A DNA stretch of 64,000 nucleotides from Sphingomonas jinjuensis (GTDB taxonomy: Bacteria; Pseudomonadota; Alphaproteobacteria; Sphingomonadales; Sphingomonadaceae), in the NCBI RefSeq assembly GCF_014197105.1, contig NZ_JACIEV010000004.1, forward strand, positions 1 to 64,000, read 5' to 3'. Position numbers and translations under genes: made by a program. Under the pieces are notes generated by a model. That model worked only from the letters and a program-made list of their open reading frames with translations. It was not told where the DNA came from and made no database searches. Positions 26,995 to 36,400 of the stretch are shown piece after piece (the first letter of the stretch is position 1; each line of letters opens with the position of its first letter).

Positions 26995-29118
26995 ATGGGG
27001 ATCACCCTGCCAAAGCGCTGGTTGGCGCCGGTCGTCATCCTGCTCGTCGCCGTCGTCGTCGCGCTGGCGGACTGGATCACGCTGCCGCCGCCGCTGCCCT
27101 CCTATGCGGCGACGCGGGCCGGGTGGCGGGCGTCGGAGGCGTGGCTGTACGATCGCCACGGGGTGCTGATCGACAGCGCGAGGGTCGATTTCGCACGGCG
27201 GCGGCTGGCGTGGACGCCGCTCGACCAGATCGCGCCGGTGGTGCGCGAGACGGTGGTGCGCGCGGAGGATCATCGCTTCGCCCAACACGGCGGCGTCGAC
27301 TGGTGGGCGCTGGGCGGTGCCGCCAAGGCGCGGGCGACGGGGCATCGCGCGCGCGGCGCGAGCACGCTGTCGATGCAGGTGGCGGGCTTCCTGTCGCCTG
27401 ACCTCGCCCGGCCCGGCGCGCGTGGGTGGATCGACAAGCTGCGCCAGATCCGCGCCGCGCGGACGCTGGAAGACAGCTGGAGCAAGGACCAGATCCTCGA
27501 GGCGTATCTAAACCTCGCGGGCTATCGCGGCGAGGCGCAGGGGATCGGCGCGGCGGCGCTGGGGCTGTTCGGCAAGACGCCCGCCAGCCTCGACCGCGAC
27601 GATGCGCTGTTGCTGGCGGCGCTGCTGCCCGACCCACAGGGATCGGCGGCGCGGATCGCGCGGCGGGCGTGTGCGCTCGACGGCGGCAGGGACTGCGCGC
27701 GCTTCGCCGGGCAGGCGGCGTCGATGCTGGGGCCGGCGCGCAGCCTGGCGCTCGATCCGGGGCTGGCGCCGCACCTGTCGGCGCGGCTGCTGACGAAGGC
27801 TGGGCTTCGGGTGACGACGACGCTCGATGCGCGGGTACAGCGGCTCGCGATCGCGGCGCTCCGGCGGCAGCTGCTGGGGCTCGGGGGCACGCGGGCGCGC
27901 GACGGCGCGGTGATCGTCGTCGACAATACGAGCGGCGACGTCCTCGCCTATGTCGGCGGCATCGGCGGCGCATCGACCGCGCCCGCCGCCGACGAGGCGA
28001 ATGCCTATCGCCAGGCCGGGTCGACGCTGAAGCCGTTCCTCTACGCCCAGGCGTTCGAGCGCGGCTATCTGACCCCGGCGTCGATCCTGGACGATTCGCC
28101 GGTCCAGCTCGACACCGCATCGGGGCTGTACGTGCCGCAGAATTACGACCGCGGGTTCAAGGGGCCGGTGTCGGCGCGCACCGCGCTGGCGGGATCGCTC
28201 AACGTGCCGGCGGTGCGGACGCTGCTGCTGGTCGGGGTCGAGCCGTTTCGCGACCGGCTGTGGGACCTGGGCTATCGCGGGCTGGTCGAGGACGGCGCCT
28301 ATTACGGGTTCAGCCTGGCGCTGGGATCGGCGGAGGTGACGCTGGGCGAGCAGGTCGCCGCCTATCGCGCACTGGCGCGGGGCGGGCGCTGGTCGCCGCT
28401 GCGGCTGGTGGCGGGGACGCCGGAGCCGGCGGCGCGGGCGATGGTGACCTCGCAGGCGGCGTGGCTGGTGAGCGACATCCTGGCCGATCCCAATGCGCGT
28501 GCGGCGACGTTCGGGCTCGACAGTGCGCTCAGGCTGCCGTTCTGGGCGGCGGTGAAGACGGGGACGTCGAAGGCTATGCGCGACAATTGGTGCATCGGCT
28601 TCACGCCGCGCTACACCGTCGGCGTGTGGATCGGCAATGCCGAGGGCGATCCGATGCGCGCGGTGTCGGGGACGAGCGGCGCGGCGCCCGTCTGGCGCGA
28701 CGTGATGATCGCGCTGTCGGGGCGCTCGCCCGATGCGGCCCCTGCCCCGCCGGCCGGGATCGAGGCGCGGGCGATCGCCTTCGCCGACCGGCGCGAGGAA
28801 CCGCGGCGCGAATGGTTCCTGCGCGGCACCGGCCAGTCGCTGATCGCGGCGGCACCGCCCGAGGCCCGGCGCCCGCATTTCGCCAATCCGGTGGCGGGCA
28901 GCGTCTATGCGCTCGATCCCGACATCCCGCCGGCACGGCAGCGGCTGGCGGTGAGCGTGACCGGCGCGGCGGCGGAGCATCGGGTGATGATGGATTCGAT
29001 CGACCTGGGGTCGGCGGATCATGTCGTGCAGCTGATGCCGACGCCGGGGGCGCACCGGCTGCGGCTGGTGGCGCCGGGTGGGGCGGTGGTCGATCGGGTG
29101 TTGTTTACGGTGCGGTGA
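26995..29118 (+). CDS. pbpC: Penicillin-binding protein 1C
   Basis: Bifunctional class A PBP of the inner membrane, polymerising and crosslinking peptidoglycan. After a membrane anchor (WLAPVVILLVAVVVALADW) come the GT51 transglycosylase motifs EDHRFAQHGG and RGASTLSMQ, then the transpeptidase motifs S-T-L-K (GSTLKPF), S-L-N and K-T-G-T-S, and a C-terminal BiPBP_C domain. The 707-residue length fits. Start: the ATG at 26941 lies in a repeat, so I prefer ATG at 26995 (MGITLPKRW), preceded by GGGAGTGATG. It is the usual neighbour of alpha-2-macroglobulin and is thought to repair the wall after that trap fires. Confidence 0.93.
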   Translation: MGITLPKRWLAPVVILLVAVVVALADWITLPPPLPSYAATRAGWRASEAWLYDRHGVLIDSARVDFARRRLAWTPLDQIAPVVRETVVRAEDHRFAQHGGVDWWALGGAAKARATGHRARGASTLSMQVAGFLSPDLARPGARGWIDKLRQIRAARTLEDSWSKDQILEAYLNLAGYRGEAQGIGAAALGLFGKTPASLDRDDALLLAALLPDPQGSAARIARRACALDGGRDCARFAGQAASMLGPARSLALDPGLAPHLSARLLTKAGLRVTTTLDARVQRLAIAALRRQLLGLGGTRARDGAVIVVDNTSGDVLAYVGGIGGASTAPAADEANAYRQAGSTLKPFLYAQAFERGYLTPASILDDSPVQLDTASGLYVPQNYDRGFKGPVSARTALAGSLNVPAVRTLLLVGVEPFRDRLWDLGYRGLVEDGAYYGFSLALGSAEVTLGEQVAAYRALARGGRWSPLRLVAGTPEPAARAMVTSQAAWLVSDILADPNARAATFGLDSALRLPFWAAVKTGTSKAMRDNWCIGFTPRYTVGVWIGNAEGDPMRAVSGTSGAAPVWRDVMIALSGRSPDAAPAPPAGIEARAIAFADRREEPRREWFLRGTGQSLIAAAPPEARRPHFANPVAGSVYALDPDIPPARQRLAVSVTGAAAEHRVMMDSIDLGSADHVVQLMPTPGAHRLRLVAPGGAVVDRVLFTVR

Positions 29119-29126
29119 TTTTGTCC

Positions 29127-29283
29127 ACGCGAAGCCGCGAAGGGTATTTTCACGCGGAGGCGCGGAGACGCGGAGAATTGCCGTACGCGTTGCCGCAGGC
29201 TCGGCCCATATAACGCAGTTGACGAAGCGCCGCTATCGCGGCGAGGCGTGGCTCTCCGCGCCTTCGCGTCTTCGCGCGAAATC
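29127..29283. repeat. CGCGAAG-family repeats between pbpC and tpiA
   Basis: Direct copies at 29127-29143 and 29153-29173 (CGCGGAGGCGCGGAGACGCG) face an inverted copy at 29249-29283 (CTCTCCGCGCCTTCGCGTCT). The inverted pair could form a long hairpin between two converging genes and end both transcripts. Confidence 0.7.
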
Positions 29284-29284
29284 T

Positions 29285-30010
29285 TCAGCGCGACGACGTC
29301 ATTCCGATCCGTTGGAGGTCGTTCACCGCCTCGACGATCGCGGTGAAGCTGTCGGCCGACAGGCTGGCCTTGCCGACGAGGAGGCCGTCGACGTTGCCGT
29401 GGTCGACCATCGCCGCGGCGGTGTCGGCGGTGATCGAGCCGCCGTAGAGGATACGGGCGTCGGATGCTTCGCGGCGCACGGCGGCGGCGATGGTGGCGAC
29501 GTCGCGGGGCGCGGGGGTGATGCCCTGGCCGATCGCCCAGACAGGCTCGTAGGCGATCGTCAGCGACCCGGCTCCGGGCGGCAGCGACGCGCGCAGCTGG
29601 GCGACGACCACGTCGGTCGTATCGCCGCCGCGGTCGGTTTCGCCGACGCAGAGGATCACGTCCAACCCCGCCGCCTGTGCCGCCGTTATCTTGCGGGCGA
29701 TCTGCGCATCGGTGTCGCCGGCCGCACGGCATTCGCTGTGGCCGAGGATGACGAGCGAGGCGCCGGCGTCGCGCAGCATCGCGGCGGAGACGGCGCCGGT
29801 ATGGGCGCCCTCGGTTTCGGCGTGACAATCCTGGCCGCCGATCGCGAGTGTCGGGGCGGCGGCGGCGGCGCGGTGGATCAGCGTTGCGGGAAGGCAGAGG
29901 GCGATGTCGACGTGCGGAGTCTCGGCGGCGGCGTCGGCGATCGCAGAGATCGTCGGCAGCGATGCCCCCTGCCCGTGCATCTTCCAATTGCCGACGACAT
30001 AGGGCGTCAC
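29285..30010 (-). CDS. tpiA: Triose-phosphate isomerase
   Basis: Interconverts dihydroxyacetone phosphate and glyceraldehyde 3-phosphate. The 241-residue TIM barrel has the catalytic Lys in VGNWKM (residue 10), His in VILGHSECR and Glu in AYEPVWAIG. Two usually fixed positions differ: GHSERR is GHSECR and loop-6 GTG is GQG. The GTG start at 30010 overlaps the glpK stop (GTGA), so translation is coupled to glycerol kinase. This points to a role in glycerol use, possibly as an extra copy beside a central tpiA elsewhere. Confidence 0.93.
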   Translation of the reverse strand: MTPYVVGNWKMHGQGASLPTISAIADAAAETPHVDIALCLPATLIHRAAAAAPTLAIGGQDCHAETEGAHTGAVSAAMLRDAGASLVILGHSECRAAGDTDAQIARKITAAQAAGLDVILCVGETDRGGDTTDVVVAQLRASLPPGAGSLTIAYEPVWAIGQGITPAPRDVATIAAAVRREASDARILYGGSITADTAAAMVDHGNVDGLLVGKASLSADSFTAIVEAVNDLQRIGMTSSR

Positions 30011-31515
30011 GCGGGGTGGCTCAGCGTGCGGCGGACGGCGTCGTGCCAGCCGGCGGCCAGCGGCTCTCGCGCCGCCTCGTCCATCTGCGGATCGAAGCAG
30101 CGCTCGCGCGACCAGAGGCGCGCGAGTTCGTCGAGCCCCGACCACACGCCGGTCGCGAGCCCGGCGTGGAAGGCGGCGCCGCGAGCGGTCGTTTCCAGGT
30201 CCGACGGCCGCTCGACGCTGGCGCGGGTCATGTCGGCGAGGAAGCGGCACAGCCAGTCGTTGGCGGCCATGCCGCCGTCGACACGCAGGATGGCGGGGCG
30301 CGTGCCGCTGTCGGCGGCCATCGCGTCGATCAGGTCCATCGTTTGGAACGCCACCGCCTCCAGCGCGGCGCGGGCGAGATGCGCCTGGGTCGCGCCGAGC
30401 GTCAGGCCGAAGATCGCACCGCGCGCGTCGGCGTCCCAGTGTGGTGCGCCGAGGCCGACGAAGGCGGGGACCATGTAGACGCCGTGGTTGTCGGGAACGC
30501 GGGTCGCCATGTCGTCGGTTTGGCTGGCGTGGGTGATGACGCCGATACCGTCGCGCAGCCATTTTACCGCGGCGCCGGCGACGAAGATAGAGCCTTCGAG
30601 CGCATAGGTGACCTTGCCGTCGAGGCGATAGGCGGGCGTGGTCAGCAGGCGATGTTTCGAGGCCACCGCCTCGTCGCCGGTGTTGAGCAGCATGAAGCAG
30701 CCGGTGCCGTAGGTCGACTTGGCCGAGCCGCGATCGAAGCACGCCTGGCCGAACAGCGCAGCCTGCTGGTCGCCCGCCATGCCCGCGACGGGAATCGCGG
30801 CGCCGAGCAGGTCGGGCGCGGTGGTGCCATAGACATGCGCGTTGTCGTGAACCTCGGGCAGCATCGCCCGGGGCACGCGGAGCAGGCGGCACAGCTCGTC
30901 GTCCCAGCATTGGCGATGGATGTCGAAGAGCATCGTGCGCGAGGCGTTGGTAACGTCGGTCGCATGGACCTTCCCGCCGGTGAGCCGCCACAGGAGGAAG
31001 CTGTCGATCGTGCCGAACGCCAGCTCGCCACGCTCCGCCCGCTCGCGCGCGCCCGACACGTTGTCGATGATCCAGGCGATCTTGGTGGCGCTGAAATAGG
31101 GGTCGATCAGCAGGCCGGTGCGCTCGGCGACCAGCGTTTCGGCACCCTCGGCGCGCAGCTCCTGGCAGCGCGGGGCGCCGCGGCGGTCCTGCCAGACGAT
31201 GGCGTTGTGGATCGCCTCGCCGGTCGCACGGTCCCACACCACCGCGGTTTCGCGCTGGTTGGTGATGCCGATCGCGGCGATGCCGGTGGCGGCGACGCCA
31301 CTCTTGTCGAGCGCCTCGCGCGCGGTCGCGAGCGCGTCGCGCCAGATGTCCTCGGGATCATGCTCGACCCAGCCGGCCTGGGGATACTGCTGCGGGAATT
31401 CGCGCTGCCCGATCGCGACGCGACGCGCCTCGGCATCGAACACGATCGCGCGGGTCGAGGTGGTGCCCTGATCGATGACCAACAGGTGCGGCTTGGCCAC
31501 GTGTCTCTCCATCAT
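30007..31515 (-). CDS. glpK: Glycerol kinase
   Basis: Phosphorylates glycerol to sn-glycerol 3-phosphate with ATP. The 502-residue FGGY-family protein has the N-terminal phosphate loop [13 protein letters not shown], the substrate segment [14 protein letters not shown] and the C-terminal [11 protein letters not shown] adenine-binding region. It is cytoplasmic. It is divergent from glpD across a 104-base gap with three copies of an 8-base operator half-site, and it is translationally coupled to tpiA downstream. No glycerol facilitator gene (glpF) is present in the cluster. Confidence 0.96.
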   Translation of the reverse strand: MMERHVAKPHLLVIDQGTTSTRAIVFDAEARRVAIGQREFPQQYPQAGWVEHDPEDIWRDALATAREALDKSGVAATGIAAIGITNQRETAVVWDRATGEAIHNAIVWQDRRGAPRCQELRAEGAETLVAERTGLLIDPYFSATKIAWIIDNVSGARERAERGELAFGTIDSFLLWRLTGGKVHATDVTNASRTMLFDIHRQCWDDELCRLLRVPRAMLPEVHDNAHVYGTTAPDLLGAAIPVAGMAGDQQAALFGQACFDRGSAKSTYGTGCFMLLNTGDEAVASKHRLLTTPAYRLDGKVTYALEGSIFVAGAAVKWLRDGIGVITHASQTDDMATRVPDNHGVYMVPAFVGLGAPHWDADARGAIFGLTLGATQAHLARAALEAVAFQTMDLIDAMAADSGTRPAILRVDGGMAANDWLCRFLADMTRASVERPSDLETTARGAAFHAGLATGVWSGLDELARLWSRERCFDPQMDEAAREPLAAGWHDAVRRTLSHPA

Positions 31516-31524
31516 TATATTTCG

Positions 31525-31568
31525 AACGAAACCATGGTCTGTTTCGTTAGAAGGTCAAGTGTTTCGTT
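31525..31568. promoter_or_regulatory. Putative GlpR operator, three half-sites
   Basis: AACGAAAC at 31525-31532 and its exact inverse GTTTCGTT at 31541-31548 form a palindrome with an 8-base spacer; a third GTTTCGTT lies at 31561-31568. They fill the glpK/glpD divergent gap. TTCG-containing repeats are what GlpR-type DeoR repressors bind in other bacteria, and glpR is encoded just downstream of glpD, so autoregulated repression by glycerol 3-phosphate is the natural inference. Confidence 0.7.
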
Positions 31569-31619
31569 TTGCTGCTGGCCGTGGTAGAGGCGTCGGCGAT
31601 CATGGGAAGGATGGATACG

Positions 31620-33134
31620 ATGGTGATGTGGCCCAGCGGGACGGTGGACATGCTGATCGTCGGTGGCGGCATCAACGGCGCGGGGATCGCGCGCGATGCG
31701 GCGGGGCGCGGGCTGTCGGTGCTGATGGTCGAGCAGGACGATCTGGCCAGCCACACCTCGTCGGCGTCGACCAAGCTGATCCACGGCGGGCTGCGCTATC
31801 TGGAATATGGCGAGTTCCGGCTGGTGCGCGAGGCGCTGATCGAGCGCGAGCGGTTGCTGAACATGGCGCCGCACATCATCTGGCCGCTGCGCTTCGTGCT
31901 GCCGCAGAACCAGTCGCCGCGTCCCGCCTGGATGGTGCGGCTGGGGTTGTTCCTCTACGATCATCTGGGCGGTCGCGAGAAGCTGCCGGGGACCGACACG
32001 GTCTCGCTCGCCGCATCCCCTTATGGCGCGGGGCTTTCCCCAAGGGCGGGCAAGGCGTTCGTCTATTCGGATTGCTGGGTCGAGGATTCGCGGCTGGTCG
32101 TGCTCAACGCGATGGACGCGGCGGCGAAGGGGGCGACGATCGCGACGCGCACGCGGCTGGTGTCGGCGCGGCGCGAGGCGGATCGCTGGGTGGCGACGCT
32201 CGCCACCGAGGGCGGCGAGCGGCAGGTGACGGCGCGAGTGCTGGTGAATGCGGCGGGGCCGTGGGTCGCCGACGTGCTCGGCCGGGCCGGCGCGACCAGC
32301 GACGACAAGGGCGTGCGGCTGGTCAAGGGCAGCCACATCATCGTGCCCCGGCTGTACGAGGGCGACCATGCCTTCATGCTGCAGAACGACGATCGGCGGA
32401 TCGTGTTCGCCATCCCCTATGAAGGCGACTTCACGTTGGTCGGGACGACCGACGAGGCGTGGGAACAAGCGCCGGGCAAGGCGACGATCGGCGCCGGCGA
32501 GACGCGCTACCTGCTCGATACGATCGGGCGCTATTTCGAGCGGACGGTCGAGGAAAGCGAGATCGTCTGGAGCTATTCGGGGATCCGGCCGCTCTACGAC
32601 GACAAGGCGGCGAGCGCGTCGGCGGTGACGCGCGACTATGTGCTCGACCTGGATGCGGGCGAGGGCCGCGCGCCGATGCTGAGCATCTTCGGCGGCAAGA
32701 TCACGACATACCGCAAGCTGGCCGAGCATGCGATGCGCGAGCTGGCGGCGGTGATGCCCGATGCGGGGACGGCGTGGACGGCGGGCGCGGCACTGCCCGG
32801 CGGCGATATCGCCAATGCCGATTTCGAGGGGTTCCTGCACGGGCTGGCGGCACGCTATCCGGCGATGCCGACGGCGCTGCTGCGGCGGCTGGCACGCGCC
32901 TATGGCACGCGGGTCGGCGCGATCCTGGGCACGGCGCGGACGATCGAGGATCTGGGGCCGGACCTGGGCGGCGGGCTGACGCGGGCCGAGGTTGATTATC
33001 TGGTCGGCCACGAATGGGCGCGGTCGGCTGAAGACATCTTGTGGCGGCGAAGCAAGATGGGGCTCCACGTGCCGCCGGGCACGCCTGAGCGGATCGACGC
33101 GCACCTCGCCGCGACGCTGCCGCTGGCGGCATGA
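31620..33134 (+). CDS. glpD: Aerobic glycerol-3-phosphate dehydrogenase
   Basis: FAD-dependent, membrane-peripheral enzyme oxidising glycerol 3-phosphate to dihydroxyacetone phosphate and feeding electrons to quinone. The protein has the Rossmann FAD loop GGGINGAGIARDAAGRG, the signature STKLIHGGLRYLEYGEF, and the DAO C-terminal domain. Start: ATGs at 31602, 31611 and 31620 are all in frame; I chose 31620 (504 residues) because GGGAAGG lies nine bases before it. The stop overlaps the glpR start (ATGA at 33131-33134), so enzyme and repressor are coupled. Confidence 0.95.
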   Translation: MVMWPSGTVDMLIVGGGINGAGIARDAAGRGLSVLMVEQDDLASHTSSASTKLIHGGLRYLEYGEFRLVREALIERERLLNMAPHIIWPLRFVLPQNQSPRPAWMVRLGLFLYDHLGGREKLPGTDTVSLAASPYGAGLSPRAGKAFVYSDCWVEDSRLVVLNAMDAAAKGATIATRTRLVSARREADRWVATLATEGGERQVTARVLVNAAGPWVADVLGRAGATSDDKGVRLVKGSHIIVPRLYEGDHAFMLQNDDRRIVFAIPYEGDFTLVGTTDEAWEQAPGKATIGAGETRYLLDTIGRYFERTVEESEIVWSYSGIRPLYDDKAASASAVTRDYVLDLDAGEGRAPMLSIFGGKITTYRKLAEHAMRELAAVMPDAGTAWTAGAALPGGDIANADFEGFLHGLAARYPAMPTALLRRLARAYGTRVGAILGTARTIEDLGPDLGGGLTRAEVDYLVGHEWARSAEDILWRRSKMGLHVPPGTPERIDAHLAATLPLAA

Positions 33135-33907
33135 ACGAGGCGGCACCGCCCGACATCGCCGCGCGCCAGGCGCGGATCGTCGAGCTGGCGCGCGCCGAGG
33201 GCAGCGTGTCGGTCGAGACGCTGGCGGAGGCGCTGCGCGTCACGCCGCAGACGATCCGCAAGGACCTGACGCAGCTGGAAAAGCGGGCGCTGATCGCCCG
33301 CGTCCACGGCGGCGCGGTGGCGACCGCAGGGATCGACAACCTGGCCTATGCCGAGCGACGCGGGATCGCGGTGGCGGCCAAATCGGCGATCGGCGCGGCG
33401 GCGGCGGCGCTGGTCGGCAACGGCGCGAGCCTGTTCATCAACATCGGCACCACGACCGAGGCGATCGCCCGGCATCTCGCCGATCACCGCGACCTGATGG
33501 TGATCACCAACAACCTGAACGTCGTCGACATCCTTGCGGACGTGCCGCGGATCGAGGTGATCGCGGCGGGCGGCCGGGTGCGGCCCGACCGCGCGGTGGT
33601 GGGTGCGATCGCGATGGACTTCATCCGCGGCTTCAAGGTCGATGTCGCGCTGATCGGCGCCTCGGCGATCGAGCCGGGCGGCGACTTCCTCGATTTCGAC
33701 GTCGACGAGGTGCGGGTGTCGCAGACGATCATCCGCAACGCGCGGCGGGTGATCCTGGCGGTCGATTCGTCGAAGATGGAGCGCGCGGCGCCGGTTCGGG
33801 TCGGGAACCTGGGGGATATCGACGATCTGGTGACGGATCGCGCGGGGCCGGAGCTTCGCGCGGCCTGCGCGGCGGCTGGGGTGCGGCTGGTGGAGACATC
33901 GGCTTGA
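33131..33907 (+). CDS. glpR: DeoR-family glycerol-3-phosphate regulon repressor
   Basis: A 258-residue DeoR-type regulator. The N-terminal helix-turn-helix (VSVETLAEALRVTPQTIRKD, then LTQLEKRALIARVHGGA) is followed by the sugar-phosphate-sensing DeoRC domain with GTTTEAIARHL and VITNNLNVVDIL. The family represses glp genes until glycerol 3-phosphate binds. Coupling to glpD and the TTCG repeats between glpK and glpD support this target. An alternative, another sugar-phosphate effector, is less likely given the neighbours. Confidence 0.9.
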   Translation: MNEAAPPDIAARQARIVELARAEGSVSVETLAEALRVTPQTIRKDLTQLEKRALIARVHGGAVATAGIDNLAYAERRGIAVAAKSAIGAAAAALVGNGASLFINIGTTTEAIARHLADHRDLMVITNNLNVVDILADVPRIEVIAAGGRVRPDRAVVGAIAMDFIRGFKVDVALIGASAIEPGGDFLDFDVDEVRVSQTIIRNARRVILAVDSSKMERAAPVRVGNLGDIDDLVTDRAGPELRAACAAAGVRLVETSA

Positions 33908-33922
33908 GATAGAGCCCTCCCC

Positions 33923-34005
33923 CGTCCGTGCTGAGCACAGTCGAAGCACATGGGGCAGGCGTCAGCGCTTGTGGCCCGTCCTTCGACTTCGCTCAGGACG
34001 AACGG
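33923..34005. repeat. Paired repeat, TTCGACTTCGCTCAG family
   Basis: Copy 1 at 33923-33950 (CGTCCGTGCTGAGCACAGTC) and inverted copy 2 at 33975-34005 (CTTCGACTTCGCTCAGGACG). The same family appears at 41471-41588 and four times in 46469-46693. It separates glpR from the LacI-type gene. Confidence 0.8.
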
Positions 34006-34076
34006 AGGGAGTAGGGCGACGGTGGGCTATGCTTTTGGGGTGGCGTGTGCCCTCCCCCTTTGCCTATGCCGGGCGC

Positions 34077-35099
34077 ATGACCATCCCCCCCTCGCCCGCG
34101 AAACGCCCGACGATCCGGGACGTGTCGCGAATCGCGGAGGTGTCGATCAAGACGGTGTCGCGGGTCATCAACGACCAGCAATACGTCAGCCAAGACAAGC
34201 GCAAGCGCGTGCTCGAGGTGATGGCCGAGATCGGCTTCCAGCCGAGCCAGGCGGCGCGCGCGCTGAAGGGCGGGCGGTCGCACCAGATCGCGCTGATCTG
34301 CGACAATCCCAATCCCTGGTACGTCTACGAGATCCAAGCCGGGGTGCGTGAGCGTTGTGCGCAGGATCGGGTGCGGATGATCGCGCAGCCCTATGACCGC
34401 GCGTCGCCGACGCTGCTGGAGGATATCGTCGCGCTGATCGATCAGGCGCATCCCGATGGGCTGGTACTGGCGCCGCCCGCCTGCGACGATCATCGCGTCA
34501 TCGACGAGCTGGAGCGCCGCGCCATTCCCTTCGTGCGGTTGCAACCCGGCGGTCAGGCATCGGACGCGCCCTCGGTCCTGATCGACAACGAGCAGGCGGC
34601 GTTCGACATGACGCAGCATCTGCTGGCGCTGGGCCATCGGCGGATCGGTTTCATCGTCGGCGACCGCAGCTATGCGGCGTCCGGGCAGCGGCTGGCGGGG
34701 CACCTGCGCGCGCTGTCGGCGGCGGGGGTCGATGTCGATTTGGACTATGTCCGCCAGGGGCAGTTCGACTTCGCGTCGGGCCAGTCGGGCGCGGATGCGC
34801 TGCTCGACCTCGCGGAGCCGCCGACCGCGATCGCGGCGTCGAGCGACGATCTGGCGGCCGGGGTGCTGGCGGCGGCGCACCGGCGCGGGATCGCGGTGCC
34901 GGGTGAGCTGTCGGTCACCGGCTTCGACGACGCGCCGCTGGCGCAGGTGGTATGGCCGGCGCTGACGACGGTGCGCCAGCCGGTGCGCGATTGTGCCGCG
35001 GCGGCGGCGGGTTTGCTGCTCGATCCCGAGGGCCTGCGCGAGCAGCGGGTGGCGCACGAACTGGTGATCCGCGACTCCACCGCGCCGCCAGCGGCTTGA
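34077..35099 (+). CDS. LacI-family regulator, proposed sulfoquinovose-regulon repressor
   Basis: A 340-residue LacI/GalR regulator. The helix-turn-helix and hinge (TIRDVSRIAEVSIKTVSRVI, ..QAARALKGG) span residues 11-65, followed by a periplasmic-binding-protein-like effector domain (ALICDNPNPWY, ..GFIVGDRSYAAS.., ..TGFDDAPLAQ). It lies just before the MFS gene, and two near-identical 18-bp palindromes occur before that gene and in the receptor/aldo-keto-reductase divergon; I infer that these are its operators and that the inducer is SQ, SQGro or a pathway intermediate. Start ATG at 34077; upstream frame lies in a repeat and is not used. Confidence 0.88.
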   Translation: MTIPPSPAKRPTIRDVSRIAEVSIKTVSRVINDQQYVSQDKRKRVLEVMAEIGFQPSQAARALKGGRSHQIALICDNPNPWYVYEIQAGVRERCAQDRVRMIAQPYDRASPTLLEDIVALIDQAHPDGLVLAPPACDDHRVIDELERRAIPFVRLQPGGQASDAPSVLIDNEQAAFDMTQHLLALGHRRIGFIVGDRSYAASGQRLAGHLRALSAAGVDVDLDYVRQGQFDFASGQSGADALLDLAEPPTAIAASSDDLAAGVLAAAHRRGIAVPGELSVTGFDDAPLAQVVWPALTTVRQPVRDCAAAAAGLLLDPEGLREQRVAHELVIRDSTAPPAA

Positions 35100-35115
35100 C
35101 CGCGAGGACCGAACC

Positions 35116-35133
35116 TGTGACACCGTTGTCTTA
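35116..35133. promoter_or_regulatory. Putative LacI operator before the MFS gene
   Basis: TGTGACACCGTTGTCTTA. Its last 15 bases are the exact reverse complement of 15 bases in the operator at 39351-39368. One arm (TGTCTTA) is perfect and the other (TGTGACA) differs at two bases. It lies 16 bases before the MFS start codon, where bound repressor would block transcription or elongation. Confidence 0.75.
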
Positions 35134-35149
35134 AATAAGGGAGAGGCCG

Positions 35150-36400
35150 GTGAGCGAGCGGATCGGGACACGGCAATGGGCGATCGTCGTGCTGGCGTTC
35201 GTCGCCATCATGCTGAACTATGTCGATCGCCAGATCATCGCGCTGCTGAAGCCGATGCTGCAGGGCGAGTTCGGCTGGACCGACCGCGATTACAGCCACA
35301 TGGCCTCCGCCTTCCAGTTCAGCGCGGCGGTCGCGTTCCTGGGCACCGGCTGGTTCATCGATCGCATCGGGCTGCGCCGCGGCTTCGCGATCGGCGTGGC
35401 CACGTGGAGCATCGCAGGGATGGCCCACGCCTTCGTGGCGAGTGTCGGCGGCTTCGTCGCGGCACGCGCGGCGCTGGGCGTGGCGGAATCGATCGGCACA
35501 CCGGCGCAGGTGAAGACCGCCGCGACCTATTTCCCGCCGGAAAAGCGCACGCTGATGTTGGGCATCGGCAACATGGCGGCCAATTTCGGCGCGGTCGTGG
35601 CGCCGCTGTCGATCCCGCCGCTGGCGCTGTGGCTTGGCTGGCGCGCGGCGTTCCTGATCGCTGGCGGTGCGGGGCTGGTGTGGGTCGTCGCCTGGCTGGC
35701 GGTGACGCCGCGGACGAGCCGGACCGATGCCGCCGTGCCCGATGCCCCCGCCGAGCGGGTGCCGTGGCTGTCGCTACTGGAGGACCGGCGGCAATGGGCG
35801 GTGATCGCAGCCAAGGTCTTTTCCGACCAGTGCTGGTGGTTCCTGCTGTTCTTCATGCCCGACCTGTTTCACCGCGTGTTCGGGCTGTCGCAAGGCCAGC
35901 TGGGGGTGCCGATCGCGCTGGTCTACACGCTCGCGGCGCTGGGATCGCTGAGCGGCGGCATCCTGCCGACCTGGCTCTTGTCGCGTGGCGTGCCGATGGA
36001 TCGCGCGCGCAAGGGATCGATGCTGCTCTACGCGCTGCTGATCCTGCCGGTGCCGCTGGTGTTGCAGACGAGCGACCCGTGGGTCGCGGCGCTGATGCTG
36101 GGCATGGCGCTGTTCGCGCACCAGGGCTTTTCGACCAATGTGTTCGGGATGACCGCCGATATCTTTCCGGCGCGGATGATCGGGACGGCGATCGGGATCG
36201 GCGCATTCGCGGGCAATTTGTCGGGCATGGCGATGATCGAAGCGGCGGGCTTCTCGCTTGACCGCGGCTATGGCTACCTGCCGCTGCTGGTGGTGTGCGG
36301 GTGTTCGTATCTGGTGGCGCTGGCGCTGATCCAGCTGCTGGTACCGCGGTTGACGCTGGCGGAGCCTGGGGTGGCTCGCGAGGGGATCGTGCGGCACTAG
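35150..36400 (+). CDS. MFS transporter, candidate SQ/SQGro importer
   Basis: A 416-residue, 12-helix major facilitator of the anion:cation symporter type (hexuronate/tartrate transporter-like): NYVDRQIIALLKPMLQGEFG in the first helix and the loop-2 motif GWFIDRIGLRRGF. GTG start at 35150 after AAGGGAGAG. Family members take up organic acid sugars with protons, a chemistry that would suit the sulfonate sugar SQ. Its own operator matches the one at the downstream catabolic genes, so I infer it carries SQ or SQGro across the inner membrane. Agrobacterium uses an ABC importer instead. Substrate is inferred, not shown. Confidence 0.85.
   Translation: MSERIGTRQWAIVVLAFVAIMLNYVDRQIIALLKPMLQGEFGWTDRDYSHMASAFQFSAAVAFLGTGWFIDRIGLRRGFAIGVATWSIAGMAHAFVASVGGFVAARAALGVAESIGTPAQVKTAATYFPPEKRTLMLGIGNMAANFGAVVAPLSIPPLALWLGWRAAFLIAGGAGLVWVVAWLAVTPRTSRTDAAVPDAPAERVPWLSLLEDRRQWAVIAAKVFSDQCWWFLLFFMPDLFHRVFGLSQGQLGVPIALVYTLAALGSLSGGILPTWLLSRGVPMDRARKGSMLLYALLILPVPLVLQTSDPWVAALMLGMALFAHQGFSTNVFGMTADIFPARMIGTAIGIGAFAGNLSGMAMIEAAGFSLDRGYGYLPLLVVCGCSYLVALALIQLLVPRLTLAEPGVAREGIVRH

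Noticed and set aside
27508..29055. 515-codon minus-strand frame opposite pbpC
   Set aside because: Arg-rich antisense translation of a verified class A PBP gene.
34077..36400. LacI and MFS genes as part of a general hexuronate system
   Set aside because: No uronate isomerase, dehydratase or KDG genes are near, while the shared palindrome points to the sulfoquinovose genes. A hexuronate role is not excluded but less supported.
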